Shown here: positions 52,601-61,803 of the stretch, one piece after another
Numbering within the stretch: the first letter of the stretch is position 1
Layout: the number at the start of each line of letters is the position of its first letter
Assembly (NCBI GenBank): GCA_020853775.1
Contig: JADYYH010000044.1
Span: 1 to 64,000 of the forward strand
DNA from: Nitrospira sp.
GTDB lineage: Bacteria; Nitrospirota; Nitrospiria; Nitrospirales; Nitrospiraceae
Length of the DNA: 64,000 bases
Reading direction: 5' to 3'
Position numbers and translations under genes: made by a program
Notes under the pieces: model-generated
Seen by the model: the letters and a program-made list of their open reading frames with translations, nothing else
Databases searched by the model: none
What the model was told of the DNA's origin: nothing

Positions 52601-52636
52601 GCGATTCGCCCCGGTTCATCCCCGATCAATTTGTGA

Positions 52637-52676
52637 TTCCACCTGCAAGCCAGTCGGCTTGTGGGTGGAACTTTTC
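52637..52676 (+). terminator. Intrinsic terminator after the 108-residue gene
   Basis: TTCCACC-TGCAAGCC-AGTC-GGCTTGT-GGGTGGAA folds into a long stem and is followed by CTTTTCG, the pattern of a rho-independent terminator. Confidence 0.85.
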
Positions 52677-52942
52677 GTAGCGCCTCAAGAATTTTCATCA
52701 TCGGCGTTTTCCATTCATTTCTTCTCACTGCTTTATCAGTTCGGGCCAGTCAACCCGGTGGTAGTGTGGACAGGGGTGTCGCTACTGCCTTACCTCAGCG
52801 CATTCCCGACAGCTCTCGACCGAGGACACTTCGTCGCACGAAAACCGATCAGAATGATGACAATCCTCTGAGCATCCGAAAGTACAGTTAGCACACACAG
52901 GGTGTAGAGCTGCGCTGTGGCTACCGGAAAATCATATAGGTG
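52677..52942. other. Intergenic, nothing identified
   Basis: About 270 bases between two terminators. A 76-residue frame overlaps the left terminator but is not convincing. Nothing else was found. Confidence 0.5.
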
Positions 52943-52989
52943 GGTTGGAAGAAACAGAGCCGCCCGGCACCATTGGTGCGGGGCGGCTC
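52943..52989 (-). terminator. Intrinsic terminator of the leftward pheA-to-PCP cluster
   Basis: GAGCCGCCC-GGCACC-ATT-GGTGC-GGGGCGGCTC (52957-52989) is a long stem; on the minus strand it is followed by CTGTTTCTTCC. It lies about 50 bases past the PCP_red repeat gene and so ends the leftward cluster. Confidence 0.85.
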
Positions 52990-53037
52990 GCTGAAATTCT
53001 ATTCTGGACCGGCCCGAGCCGCCTGACGGTGAGATTG

Positions 53038-54033
53038 CTAGAGCGACCCCTCGCCTTTGAGAAATTTTCTAAATCGTCCCATCAGATCGGCGCCGAGCGT
53101 GCCGCCTTCCGGCTTTTTCACTTCGGGATCGCTGAAGTGCGAACGAATCTCCTGGAGGCGTTTTTCCGCCTGATCGTTGCCTTGTAAGCGCTTGGTTTTC
53201 TGAAGCGCGGTATCGAAGGCATCGAAGGTCAGCTCGTTATAGCCGAACGACCGGATTCGCTTCACGGCCTTCATCATCGCTTGATTGCGGAAGGTGGTGA
53301 GGTGATCGGAATCGACTTCCTTCAGTCCCAATTTGCGGGCTCTGCGCTCGGCTGCCTTGCGGATACCGCTGCGAACAAAGTCGGGCGAGGTTTGCAGGCG
53401 CTTCCAGGCTTCATCGCTCCAGGCCACGCGCTCCTGCGGGGCTTCCCACAACTGCACGGCAGTCTGTTCGTCAATTCTGGTCAAGCCCTTCTCCCGTGCC
53501 ATCTCCTCGGTATCATGCCGGATCATGTCGCTCACGAAATCCATGGCAATCGGCGGCGACTCCTTGATCTTCTGCTGCAAGAGCGCCAGGGCCCCTTCGG
53601 TCCATTCCAGCGGCGCAGCCTCGCGCTCGCGGATCTCGCCCAAGGCTTCGACCTTTTCAAAAAGATCGACGTTGACCTCCATGTGACCGCCCTTGCGGGC
53701 AATCTCGTCGGCGATCTGCTTGATCATCCCCCGCATGAATTCCGGCACTGCGGCCAGGCGCTCCTTGGCGGCAGCCGTCCAAGGCAACTGTCCTTTGGCC
53801 ATTTGATCGGCCGCCTCGGCCATACCGCCCTCACCACCCATGGTCCCCATCATCTGACCTTTGAACTGGTCGAGGATCTCTTCGGTGATTTCAGGATAGC
53901 CCAATTCACGCGCTTTCTTTTCAGCCAGGCGGCGGACCATTCCCCGCAAGAACATGGGCGCACGCTCCATTCGCTTGAGCGCGCCGTCACTCCACCGGAC
54001 CTCTGGGGCTGTTATATTTGAGGACTCTGCCAC
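53038..54033 (-). CDS. Tandem PCP_red-like repeat protein
   Basis: A 331-residue soluble protein with four tandem copies of a short helical module of the PCP_red type: W-x-x-x-A-x-x-R-(L/M)-x-x-x-P-x-F-x-R...A-x-x-x-G. Copies begin at Trp14 (VRWSDGALKRMERAPMF), Trp85 (PWTAAAKERLAAVPEFM), Trp144 (EWTEGALALLQQ) and Trp205 (AWSDEAWKRLQTSPDFV). The C-terminus is a coiled, charged segment. PCP_red is named for a region of light-independent protochlorophyllide reductase but occurs alone in other bacteria; no chlorophyll genes are visible. Immediately follows ihfB and lies in the same transcript. Confidence 0.85.
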   Translation of the reverse strand: MAESSNITAPEVRWSDGALKRMERAPMFLRGMVRRLAEKKARELGYPEITEEILDQFKGQMMGTMGGEGGMAEAADQMAKGQLPWTAAAKERLAAVPEFMRGMIKQIADEIARKGGHMEVNVDLFEKVEALGEIREREAAPLEWTEGALALLQQKIKESPPIAMDFVSDMIRHDTEEMAREKGLTRIDEQTAVQLWEAPQERVAWSDEAWKRLQTSPDFVRSGIRKAAERRARKLGLKEVDSDHLTTFRNQAMMKAVKRIRSFGYNELTFDAFDTALQKTKRLQGNDQAEKRLQEIRSHFSDPEVKKPEGGTLGADLMGRFRKFLKGEGSL

Positions 54034-54046
54034 GGTATCACTCCTG

Positions 54047-54325
54047 TTACTTATTGAGTAATTCCTTCAGTTCCTTGCCTGCCTTGAAGAATGGCACACG
54101 CTTGGCCGGCACCGCAACGGTTGCCCCGGTCTTGGGGTTGCGCCCTTCCTTCATGCGCCGCGCACGAAGCCGGAAGCTTCCGAACCCCCGAATCTCCGTC
54201 TTGTTGCCGTTTCGCAGGGAGTCCCGGATACAATCGAAAATCGTATTGACCACGATTTCCGCCTGCCGCTTCGTCAACGTGGTGACCTGCTCCGATACCC
54301 GCTCGATAATCTGCGCTTTGGTCAT
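54047..54325 (-). CDS. ihfB: Integration host factor beta-like DNA-bending protein
   Basis: A 92-residue HU/IHF family protein: dimerisation region MTKAQIIERVSEQVTTL and the DNA-binding arm IEIRGFGSFRLRARRMKEGRNPKTGATV. The text TEIRGFGSF and GRNPKTG matches IhfB rather than HU. Bends DNA and supports recombination and transcription. Located between sppA and the PCP_red repeat gene, echoing the E. coli order cmk-rpsA-ihfB. Confidence 0.92.
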   Translation of the reverse strand: MTKAQIIERVSEQVTTLTKRQAEIVVNTIFDCIRDSLRNGNKTEIRGFGSFRLRARRMKEGRNPKTGATVAVPAKRVPFFKAGKELKELLNK

Positions 54326-54397
54326 CGTCCCTCTCCTCGTGGGTGGGGCTTACGCACAGGTGAATTGCTGGTTGCCGGACCGATCATGGCCCGACGC

Positions 54398-55297
54398 TCA
54401 GAACGCCATCAAATATTTCAGTTTGACGCCGGTATCGAACTCCAACTTCGGAAAGACCGACGACCACCGTGATTCGATGATATCCCGGAATGAAAACCGC
54501 TTGCGTGGTTCGACGACTTTCGGCTCCCCTTCCATGCCGGCGATGTCCGCCGCGATATGGATCGCATCGTCAAGATCGCCTAGTTCGTCAACGAGCCGGG
54601 CCTCTTTCGCCTGGCGCCCGGTATAAATCCGGCCATCGGCCAACGGCTCCACATCGGACACTTCCAACGACCGTCCGTCTGCCACAGCCTGAATAAACTG
54701 CTGATGGACATCATCCATCACGGACTGCAACAGCTTGCGCTCTTCATCACTCATCTTGCGCACGGGCGATCCGACATCTTTGAAGCGCCCGCTCTTGATG
54801 ACCACACCTTCGACCCCGACTTTTTTCATCAGGCCTTCGAAGTTCGCCATCTCCATGATCACGCCGATACTTCCGGTCAAGCTGCCGGGATTGGCAATGA
54901 TTCGATCCGTGGCCGCCGCAATGTAATATCCGCCTGACGCAGCAACCGTGCCCATGGACGCGATGATGGCTTTATTGCTTTTGTTTTTCAACCGCTTGAC
55001 GGCGTCGTGAATTTCCTGCGACGGCACGACGCCGCCGCCAGGGCTGTCGATACGCAACACGATCGCCTTCACCAGCGGATTCTCGCTGTAGTGCTTTAAC
55101 TCGCTGATCGTCGCTTGCGCATCCAGGATCACGCCCTCGATGCGAATGAGGGCCACACGATCCTGGGTTGAGAAATCGAGGTCGGGGAGGAGCGCGTTCA
55201 AGAGAATCAACGCTCCTCCCACAATCACGATGGCCCAGAGGATACGGCGCAGTAGGCTCCGCTGCGGTCTCCCCGCCGTGTCTGTTTGTGGGCCCAT
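54398..55297 (-). CDS. sppA: Signal peptide peptidase SppA
   Basis: A 299-residue membrane serine protease of the single-domain (SppA36K-like) type. One N-terminal membrane span (ILWAIVIVGGALILLNALL), then the catalytic domain with GGGVVPSQEIHDAVK, GTVAASGGYYIAAATDRIIANPGSLTGSIGVI (catalytic Ser) and VVIKSGRFKDVGSPVR (Lys). Degrades cleaved signal peptides. Lies between rpsA and ihfB in the leftward cluster. Confidence 0.94.
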   Translation of the reverse strand: MGPQTDTAGRPQRSLLRRILWAIVIVGGALILLNALLPDLDFSTQDRVALIRIEGVILDAQATISELKHYSENPLVKAIVLRIDSPGGGVVPSQEIHDAVKRLKNKSNKAIIASMGTVAASGGYYIAAATDRIIANPGSLTGSIGVIMEMANFEGLMKKVGVEGVVIKSGRFKDVGSPVRKMSDEERKLLQSVMDDVHQQFIQAVADGRSLEVSDVEPLADGRIYTGRQAKEARLVDELGDLDDAIHIAADIAGMEGEPKVVEPRKRFSFRDIIESRWSSVFPKLEFDTGVKLKYLMAF

Positions 55298-55312
55298 TCA
55301 GTCTCCCGACGT

Positions 55313-57028
55313 TTAGGCTTCGGAATCGTTCTGGTTCCGCTTCCGGCTTTGCTTGGCCGCGCGTCCCAGGGTTTGGTCGATTCCGCCCTGTGAAGCATGG
55401 AATTCATCCACCTGGCGGCGGTCGGAGTCCAGCTGGTGATCGCGGAGGCTGAGCGCGATCTTCCGCTCGTCGCGATCCACCTTGATGATCTTCGCCGTGA
55501 CGTCATCACCCGGCTTGAACTTTTCTTCCATGCGAACGTTGGCGTCGAGACCCACTTCGCTGATGTGGATCAAGCCTTCCACGTCCCCGTCCAGTTCGAT
55601 AAAGAGTCCGAAATCAGCGATCTTGCTGACCTTGCCGGTAATGCTATCGCCGACCCGGTACTTGCTGGGAATCTGCTCTTCCCACGGATCGCGGGACAAT
55701 TGCTTGTAGCCCAGCGAGAGGCGTTCCTTTTCCTTGTCGATGCGAATCACCACGGCATCCACCTTCTGGCCCTTCTTGAAGAGCTCCGATGGATGCTTGA
55801 TGTGCTTCGTCCAGGACATGTCGGAAATGTGAATTAAGCCATCGATACCTTCTTCCAATCCCACGAACGCGCCGAAGTCGGTCAGGCTCTTCACCTTGCC
55901 TTCGATCCGCGTGCCGGCCGGATATTTGGCTTCGATCATGTCCCAGGGATTCGGCGCGGTCTGCTTCATACCCAAGGAAATCTTGCGGCTTCCCGGATCG
56001 ATATTCAAGACGGCCGCTTCCACCTGATCACCCACCGACACCACACGCGATGGGTGCCGCACTTCGTGCGTCCACGACATCTCGGACACGTGGACTAAGC
56101 CTTCCACGCCCGGCTCCAGTTCGACGAACGCGCCATAATCGGTCAAGCTCACCACGCGACCACGGACGCGCGTGCCTACCGGGTACTTCGCCGCCACCCC
56201 GGTCCAGGGATCTGCCGACTTCTGCTTGAGGCCCAATGAAATACGGCCGGTTTCCCGATCGTACTTGAGCACGGTGACTTCGACTTTGTCGCTGACCTGG
56301 AACAACTCGGATGGATGTCCCACACGGCCCCACGACATATCGGTGATATGCAACAAGCCGTCGATGCCGCCCAGATCGATGAATGCACCGTAATCGGTGA
56401 TGTTCTTGACCGTGCCTTGAATCAACTGGCCTTCCTTCAACGTGGCCAATGTCGTCTGGCGACGTCGGTCGCGGGTTTCCTCCAGCAGGACGCGCCGGGA
56501 AACCACCACATTGCCGCGGCGATGGTTGATCTTGATGATCTTCAGCGGGAAGGTCTTGCCGACCAACCCATCGAGATCACGGACGGGATGCAGATCGATC
56601 TGCGAACCGGGCAAGAACGCCTTGACGCCGATATCGACCATCATGCCGCCCTTGATGCGGGAAATGATCTTTCCCTCGATGCTTTTTTCTTCTTTATGCA
56701 GCTTCTCCAATTCCTCCCAGATTTTCATCTTGTCGGCTTTTTCTTTGGAGAGCACCAGATTGCCGTCCGCGTCCTCGCATTCTTCGAGATACACCTGCAG
56801 GCGATCGCCCACTTTCAATTGTCCCAATTCTTCCTGCGAGAACTGATCGGCTGGAATCATCCCCTCGGACTTGTAGCCGATATCGACGACGACTTTGTCC
56901 TTACCGATCGCGACGACCATGCCCTCGGTGATGGTGCCTTCCTCAAAATTCCGGAAGGTTTCCTCATACATCGCCGCTAAGGCATCGCGGTCGAGCTTGG
57001 GTTCGCTTTGTGGGGTGGCAGTACTCAT
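55313..57028 (-). CDS. rpsA: 30S ribosomal protein S1
   Basis: A 571-residue ribosomal protein with six S1 RNA-binding domains. The repeats carry LTDYGAFVELEPGVEGLVHVSEMSWT and close variants (TDYGAFIDLGGIDGLLHITDMSW, TDFGAFVGLEEGIDGLIHISDMSW, ADFGLFIELDGDVEGLIHISEVG); two more divergent S1 domains lie in the first 180 residues. Helps mRNA bind the ribosome. It follows plsC and precedes sppA by 15 bases, in the cmk-rpsA-ihfB type arrangement. Confidence 0.97.
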   Translation of the reverse strand: MSTATPQSEPKLDRDALAAMYEETFRNFEEGTITEGMVVAIGKDKVVVDIGYKSEGMIPADQFSQEELGQLKVGDRLQVYLEECEDADGNLVLSKEKADKMKIWEELEKLHKEEKSIEGKIISRIKGGMMVDIGVKAFLPGSQIDLHPVRDLDGLVGKTFPLKIIKINHRRGNVVVSRRVLLEETRDRRRQTTLATLKEGQLIQGTVKNITDYGAFIDLGGIDGLLHITDMSWGRVGHPSELFQVSDKVEVTVLKYDRETGRISLGLKQKSADPWTGVAAKYPVGTRVRGRVVSLTDYGAFVELEPGVEGLVHVSEMSWTHEVRHPSRVVSVGDQVEAAVLNIDPGSRKISLGMKQTAPNPWDMIEAKYPAGTRIEGKVKSLTDFGAFVGLEEGIDGLIHISDMSWTKHIKHPSELFKKGQKVDAVVIRIDKEKERLSLGYKQLSRDPWEEQIPSKYRVGDSITGKVSKIADFGLFIELDGDVEGLIHISEVGLDANVRMEEKFKPGDDVTAKIIKVDRDERKIALSLRDHQLDSDRRQVDEFHASQGGIDQTLGRAAKQSRKRNQNDSEA

Positions 57029-57082
57029 GAAAGGTCCGTCCTCCGGCCTATGCCGGGTGCTGATAGTGAAAAAACCCGAGTC

Positions 57083-57778
57083 TTACTCAGCGTTGCAAGA
57101 CTTGGCTGCCGGTCTTGGCTCTAGATCATGCGACGGTCCGGCCTCGGCCTTCCCGTCTCCGGGGTTCGGCACCTGTCCGAGCTCCGCAATCTTTGCCATC
57201 ACCGTACGACTGACATGTTGATAAAACACTTTGCCTTCCAGGTGCGCGGCTTCTGCCGAGAAGTCCAACGGGTCTCCGTAAGTCACTGTCACACGGCGAA
57301 ATCTCGGCCACTTGGCCCCGGGGGGCAGCACCTCAAACGTCCCGCCGATATGCGCGGGGACTACGCGGCATCCCGTTTGCGACACGATCACCCCGATCCC
57401 TGGCTTCCCCGGTTTCAACGCACCGGTCATCGTCCGCCCGCCTTCGGGGAAAATGGCCACCGCCTTTTCCTCGTTGATCAAGGCGACCGCTTTACTGAAG
57501 GCGTCCCGATCGAGGCGGCCGATCCGTAACGGAATCCATCCCAATGCTTGCAGCAGGCCGTTGAGCAGCGGGATCGGAAACAAGTCATGCCGCCCCATGT
57601 ACCAGACCCGCCGGGGAATGCCACAACCCAGCAACGGAATATCCAGATAGCTGGCGTGGTTCGACGCGATCAACAGTCCGCCTTGTCGCGGCACCCGGCC
57701 GATGGTGCGATACCGGAAACAGATCCAGCCGATACTGCGCGAGAGGACCCACAAGAGGGCATAGAGTGCGGAGCTCAC
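57083..57778 (-). CDS. plsC: 1-acyl-sn-glycerol-3-phosphate acyltransferase family protein
   Basis: A 231-residue acyltransferase. The HX4D motif is in SNHASYLDIPLL and the FPEGGRTMTG block follows; the N-terminus is hydrophobic (ALYALLWVLSRSIGWICF). It acylates lysophosphatidic acid or a related phospholipid precursor. Its start overlaps the cmk stop by four bases, so the two are co-translated. Specific acyl substrate not determined. Confidence 0.93.
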   Translation of the reverse strand: MSSALYALLWVLSRSIGWICFRYRTIGRVPRQGGLLIASNHASYLDIPLLGCGIPRRVWYMGRHDLFPIPLLNGLLQALGWIPLRIGRLDRDAFSKAVALINEEKAVAIFPEGGRTMTGALKPGKPGIGVIVSQTGCRVVPAHIGGTFEVLPPGAKWPRFRRVTVTYGDPLDFSAEAAHLEGKVFYQHVSRTVMAKIAELGQVPNPGDGKAEAGPSHDLEPRPAAKSCNAE

Positions 57779-58473
57779 AATCGCGCCGCAACCACAGCCA
57801 TCATGTGCGAGACGACCTCCTCCACCGGCATGCTCGACGTGTCGAGCCGCTCCGCATCGGGTGCGGGAATCAACGGCGCCACCGCGCGGGAGCGGTCACG
57901 AGCATCACGCCCGGTGAGGTCGCGCTTGGTCTGATCGAAGTGAACCGAATGCCCCGCCGCCACCAACTCACGATGGCGTCTCGTCGCGCGGACCTCCGCA
58001 TCGGCCTCGAGAAAAAACTTCACATCCGCTTCCGGAAACACGCGGGTTCCAATGTCGCGCCCCTCCGCCACGACACATCCTTCGGCACCGATTTGCCGTT
58101 GCACCGGTAGCAGCCATTCGCGAACGGCCGGGATGGCGGACACCATCGAGGCCAGTGCCGTCACTTCCGGGGTTCGCAGCTCTCCGGTAATATCGCGCCC
58201 ATTCAGCAGCACATGGGATTGTTCCGGGCCACAGGCCATCTGCAGTGTCGTTTGAGGAAGCAACGCGGCGATGGCGAGGTGATCGTCAGGGCTGAGCCCC
58301 GTATTGTGAACTTTCCAGGCAATGGCGCGATACAAGGCCCCGGTATCCAAGTATAAATATCCGAGCCGCAACGCCAAGAGTCGCGCCACCGTACTCTTTC
58401 CCACGCCGGCCGGACCATCAATCGCGATGATCAAGCCACGTTTGCCGCGGTTGGCGATACCGATTTCACCCAC
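57775..58473 (-). CDS. cmk: Cytidylate kinase
   Basis: A 232-residue nucleotide kinase for CMP/dCMP. P-loop IAIDGPAGVGKSTVARLLALRLG, CMP-binding LYLDTGALYRAIAW, EGRDIGTRVFPEADVKFFLEADAEVRATRR. The C-terminal helix is a little longer than in E. coli. Its stop overlaps the plsC start. Next to aroA, as in many bacteria. Confidence 0.96.
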   Translation of the reverse strand: MGEIGIANRGKRGLIIAIDGPAGVGKSTVARLLALRLGYLYLDTGALYRAIAWKVHNTGLSPDDHLAIAALLPQTTLQMACGPEQSHVLLNGRDITGELRTPEVTALASMVSAIPAVREWLLPVQRQIGAEGCVVAEGRDIGTRVFPEADVKFFLEADAEVRATRRHRELVAAGHSVHFDQTKRDLTGRDARDRSRAVAPLIPAPDAERLDTSSMPVEEVVSHMMAVVAARL

Positions 58474-58485
58474 GCAATCCTCGCA

Positions 58486-59814
58486 CTATAGACCTTTCCC
58501 AGAATCAGTCAACAGTTCCAAGAGCTTACGATCAAAGTTCGGGAAGGAGGTTTCGATACAGGCGGTATTCTGGATCTGCGTCGCCTTGGACGCGGTCAAC
58601 CCGCCGATGGCGACAGACATGGCCACGCGATGATCGCCGTGGCTTTCGCAGATGGCCCCGGTCAGGACTCCATTGGCGCCGGAGCGTCCCAGCCCTTGAA
58701 TGACCATCCCGTCTGGCCGCTCTTCGATGCGCGCACCCATCGCGCGCAACTCTGTTGCCATGGTGGCGATCCGGTCGCTTTCTTTCACCCGCAGTTCTTC
58801 AGCGCCGGTGATCACGGTTTCCCCCTCCGCCACGGCTGCTGCCACGCAGAGAATAGGAAATTCATCGATGGTCTGAGGAATCTGATCGGGTCCGATGCGT
58901 ACGCCGTGGAGCGGTCTTGAGAGCACCCGCAAATCCGCGACGGGCTCCCCCGCCTCCTCGCGCGGATTCAGCATCTCGATATGCGCGCCCATCTGGCGCA
59001 AGATGTCGATCAGGCCGGTTCGCGTCGGATTCATCCCCACATTACGAATCGTGACATCGGAATTCGGGACAATGGAAGCTCCGACCAGGAAAAATGCCGC
59101 AGCCGAGAGATCACCGGGCACCACCACCGGTTTGCCACTCCAACGGACAGAAGGACGCCCTTCGATCCGGACCGTGCATCCGTCACGCTCGAACGGAATC
59201 CCGAAATAGGCGAACATGCGCTCGGTGTGATCTCGCGAAAGCCGGGGCTCGGAGATCGTCGTGAGGCCATCCGCATACAGTGCCGCAAAGAGCAGTGACG
59301 ATTTAATTTGAGCGCTCGCCACCGGCGAGACATAGCACATGCCCTTGAGCCTCGTCCCCGTGATGGCCAAGGGCGCAAGTTCCCCGCCCTTCCGCCCGGC
59401 AATGGTTGCGCCCATCGCGCGCAGCGGCTTCACCACCCGCCCCATAGGACGTCGCCTGATCGATTCGTCTCCGGTGAGGATTGTAAAAAAATCCTGCCCC
59501 GCCAACAGCCCAGCCATCAAACGGATTCCGGTCCCGGAATTGCCGCAATCGATTGGGCCGAACGGTTCCGTCAATCCCCACATGCCTTTGCCGTAGACCG
59601 TCAACGATTCCGGCGTCTCCTCGATTCGTACTCCCAGCGACTGGAAGGCGCGCATGGTATTCAAGCAATCTTCGCCGCGGCAATACTCCGTCACGGTGCT
59701 CGTTCCTTCGGCCAACGCCGTGAGGATGATGGCTCGATGCGTGACGGACTTATCGCCCGGCACCGTGATGGTGCCCTTCAACGGGCGGCCTGGCGTGATC
59801 GTTAACGAAACCAT
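58486..59814 (-). CDS. aroA: 3-phosphoshikimate 1-carboxyvinyltransferase (EPSP synthase)
   Basis: A 442-residue shikimate enzyme adding enolpyruvate from PEP to shikimate-3-phosphate. Two-domain signature: PGDKSVTHRAIILTALAEG, DCGNSGTGIRLMAGLLAG, RRPMGRVVKPLRAMGA, and LRVKESDRIATMATELRAMG. Length typical. Twelve bases separate it from cmk and six from tyrA. Confidence 0.97.
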   Translation of the reverse strand: MVSLTITPGRPLKGTITVPGDKSVTHRAIILTALAEGTSTVTEYCRGEDCLNTMRAFQSLGVRIEETPESLTVYGKGMWGLTEPFGPIDCGNSGTGIRLMAGLLAGQDFFTILTGDESIRRRPMGRVVKPLRAMGATIAGRKGGELAPLAITGTRLKGMCYVSPVASAQIKSSLLFAALYADGLTTISEPRLSRDHTERMFAYFGIPFERDGCTVRIEGRPSVRWSGKPVVVPGDLSAAAFFLVGASIVPNSDVTIRNVGMNPTRTGLIDILRQMGAHIEMLNPREEAGEPVADLRVLSRPLHGVRIGPDQIPQTIDEFPILCVAAAVAEGETVITGAEELRVKESDRIATMATELRAMGARIEERPDGMVIQGLGRSGANGVLTGAICESHGDHRVAMSVAIGGLTASKATQIQNTACIETSFPNFDRKLLELLTDSGKGL

Positions 59815-59820
59815 CGCAGC

Positions 59821-60717
59821 TTAGGCCTTCCCTGGCGTTCGGGGAATGAGTTGTTCGCGTTCGTGCTTGGCCTTGTCCAATTGTTTTTCGATCCCAGCCG
59901 CATCACCGGCGGCAATCAACCGTTTCAACTCACCGAGATGCCGTTCATAGGTCTCGATCAACGACACCACGTTGTCCCGATTCCAGAGGAAAATGTCTCG
60001 CCACATCTCCGGAGAACTAGCGGCGATCCTGGTGGTGTCGCGCAATCCGCCGCCGGAATGACCGGCCAGATCCAGTTCTGGCACGCCATGGTCGCGCACA
60101 TCCGCCAAGGCCGTCATCAACGCAAAGGCTGCCACATGTGGCAAGTGACTGACGGCGCCAAGGATCTTGTCGTGGAGGAACGGGTCCATCTCGAGCACGA
60201 TCGAACCCGCGAGTTCCCAGATTCTACGAACAATCTTCAGTGCCTCGGAATCTGTGTGGGCGGTGGGCGTCAGAATGCAGCGGGCACCGGAAAAGAGCGT
60301 CTCCGATCCGGCGGCCACCCCCGTCTTTTCCTTACCGGCAATGGGATGGGCGCCGACAAATTTTACCCCTGACGGCAGCAGAGCCTCGGCCCTGGTGACC
60401 AATTCCCCCTTCACGCTGCCGACATCGCTGACGATCGTATCGGGCTTGAGGCATCCCGCCCATTCCTGCAAATGCTGCTCATAGGTGTCTACCGGCGTGG
60501 CCAGCAAGACGAAGTCTGCCTGTTCGACGCCTTCGCGCGGATCAGCCACGTACCGATCGATGGCGCCGACCTCAACCGCCGTTTTCAGGTTCTCCACGCG
60601 GCGGCCGATGCCGACGACGGAATCCGCCAGCTTCTGACGACGCAGGATCATCCCTAGGGAGCCGCCGATGAGGCCGACCCCGATAATGGCCACTTGTTTA
60701 AAATGTGGTGTCGTCAT
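59821..60717 (-). CDS. tyrA: Prephenate/arogenate dehydrogenase
   Basis: A 298-residue NAD(P)-dependent enzyme for tyrosine. Nucleotide motif VAIIGVGLIGGSLGMILRR, then GSVKGELVTRAEALL, VGAHPIAGKEKTGVAAGSE and the H at SHLPHVAAFALMTAL. No ACT or chorismate mutase domain; a stand-alone enzyme whose preference between prephenate and arogenate is not visible. A neighbour of aroA. Confidence 0.93.
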   Translation of the reverse strand: MTTPHFKQVAIIGVGLIGGSLGMILRRQKLADSVVGIGRRVENLKTAVEVGAIDRYVADPREGVEQADFVLLATPVDTYEQHLQEWAGCLKPDTIVSDVGSVKGELVTRAEALLPSGVKFVGAHPIAGKEKTGVAAGSETLFSGARCILTPTAHTDSEALKIVRRIWELAGSIVLEMDPFLHDKILGAVSHLPHVAAFALMTALADVRDHGVPELDLAGHSGGGLRDTTRIAASSPEMWRDIFLWNRDNVVSLIETYERHLGELKRLIAAGDAAGIEKQLDKAKHEREQLIPRTPGKA

Positions 60718-60771
60718 TGGATACTTGCCGGGTTCTCAAGATATGCCCAGGTCAATGTCTTGCCGCGATCC

Positions 60772-61785
60772 TTACAAGGTGCGATCGACTGCGGCGGCGA
60801 TCTTGCGCAAATCTCCCATCAGTTCTTTGAATTTCGACGGCCGGATAGATTCCTCTCCGTCACACAGGGCACATTCGGGATTGGAATGCACTTCGATCAA
60901 CAGGCCATCGGCTCCGGCAGCGATCGCCGCTTTGGACATCGGCGCCACCAAATCCCACTTGCCGGTGGCATGACTCGGATCGACGATGACGGGAAGATGC
61001 GACAGATCCTTGAGCGTCGGGATGGCCGCGAGATCCAGCGTGTTCCGATACTGCGTTTCAAAGGTGCGGATCCCGCGCTCGCACAACATGACGTTGCGGT
61101 TGCCGCGGGACATGATGTACTCCGCAGAGAGCAGAAACTCCTTGATGGTGGCCGAGAGGCCGCGCTTCAACAACACCGGCTTATCGTACGCGCCGACTTC
61201 CTTGAGGAGCTCGAAATTCTGCATGTTACGGGCGCCGATTTGAATGATGTCGGCCTTTTCCAAGAAGAGTTCGATATCACGGGTATCGAGAATCTCGCTC
61301 ACGACCGGCAGGCCGGTCTGCTTTTTGGCCTCCACCAGGTAATCCAGCCCTTCGCGTCCCAATCCCTGGAAGGAATAGGGCGAGGTCCGCGGCTTATACG
61401 CCCCGCCTCGCAAAACCGTCGCGCCGGCCGATTTGACTTCGTGGGCGATCCCCACAGTCAATTCCAAACGTTCGACCGCGCAGGGCCCGGCCATGATCGT
61501 AATTTTCTTGTCGCCGATCTTGACGCCGTTGACGTCGATGATCGTATTTTCTTTCTTAAACTCGCGACTGACGAGCTTCCACGGAGCCAGAATCGGCAAC
61601 ACACTTTCCACACCAGGCAAGGCGGTCAACGGCTGATTGTGCAAGATCCGGTCGTCGCCGATTACGCCGATAATGGTCCGCTCCTGCCCGGCCGAGATGT
61701 GCGACTTCAGCCCCAATTCCCGAAGCCGGTCGGTGATGTGATCGACTTCCCGCTCCGAAGCGTCAGGCTTCAAGACAATAATCAT
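60772..61785 (-). CDS. aroF: 3-deoxy-7-phosphoheptulonate synthase (type I beta)
   Basis: A 337-residue DAHP synthase, first enzyme of the shikimate pathway. It has an N-terminal ferredoxin-like regulatory domain ([21 protein letters not shown]) and the TIM barrel with [55 protein letters not shown] and [19 protein letters not shown]. This type is fed back by tyrosine or other aromatics. Follows hisC by 18 bases. Confidence 0.95.
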   Translation of the reverse strand: MIIVLKPDASEREVDHITDRLRELGLKSHISAGQERTIIGVIGDDRILHNQPLTALPGVESVLPILAPWKLVSREFKKENTIIDVNGVKIGDKKITIMAGPCAVERLELTVGIAHEVKSAGATVLRGGAYKPRTSPYSFQGLGREGLDYLVEAKKQTGLPVVSEILDTRDIELFLEKADIIQIGARNMQNFELLKEVGAYDKPVLLKRGLSATIKEFLLSAEYIMSRGNRNVMLCERGIRTFETQYRNTLDLAAIPTLKDLSHLPVIVDPSHATGKWDLVAPMSKAAIAAGADGLLIEVHSNPECALCDGEESIRPSKFKELMGDLRKIAAAVDRTL

Positions 61786-61803
61786 GGTCTCATCTCGCTT
61801 TCC

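Noticed and set aside
52661-52891. A 76-residue frame with a signal-peptide-like stretch
   Set aside because: It begins inside a strong terminator hairpin at GTG and lacks a ribosome site, so coding is unlikely.
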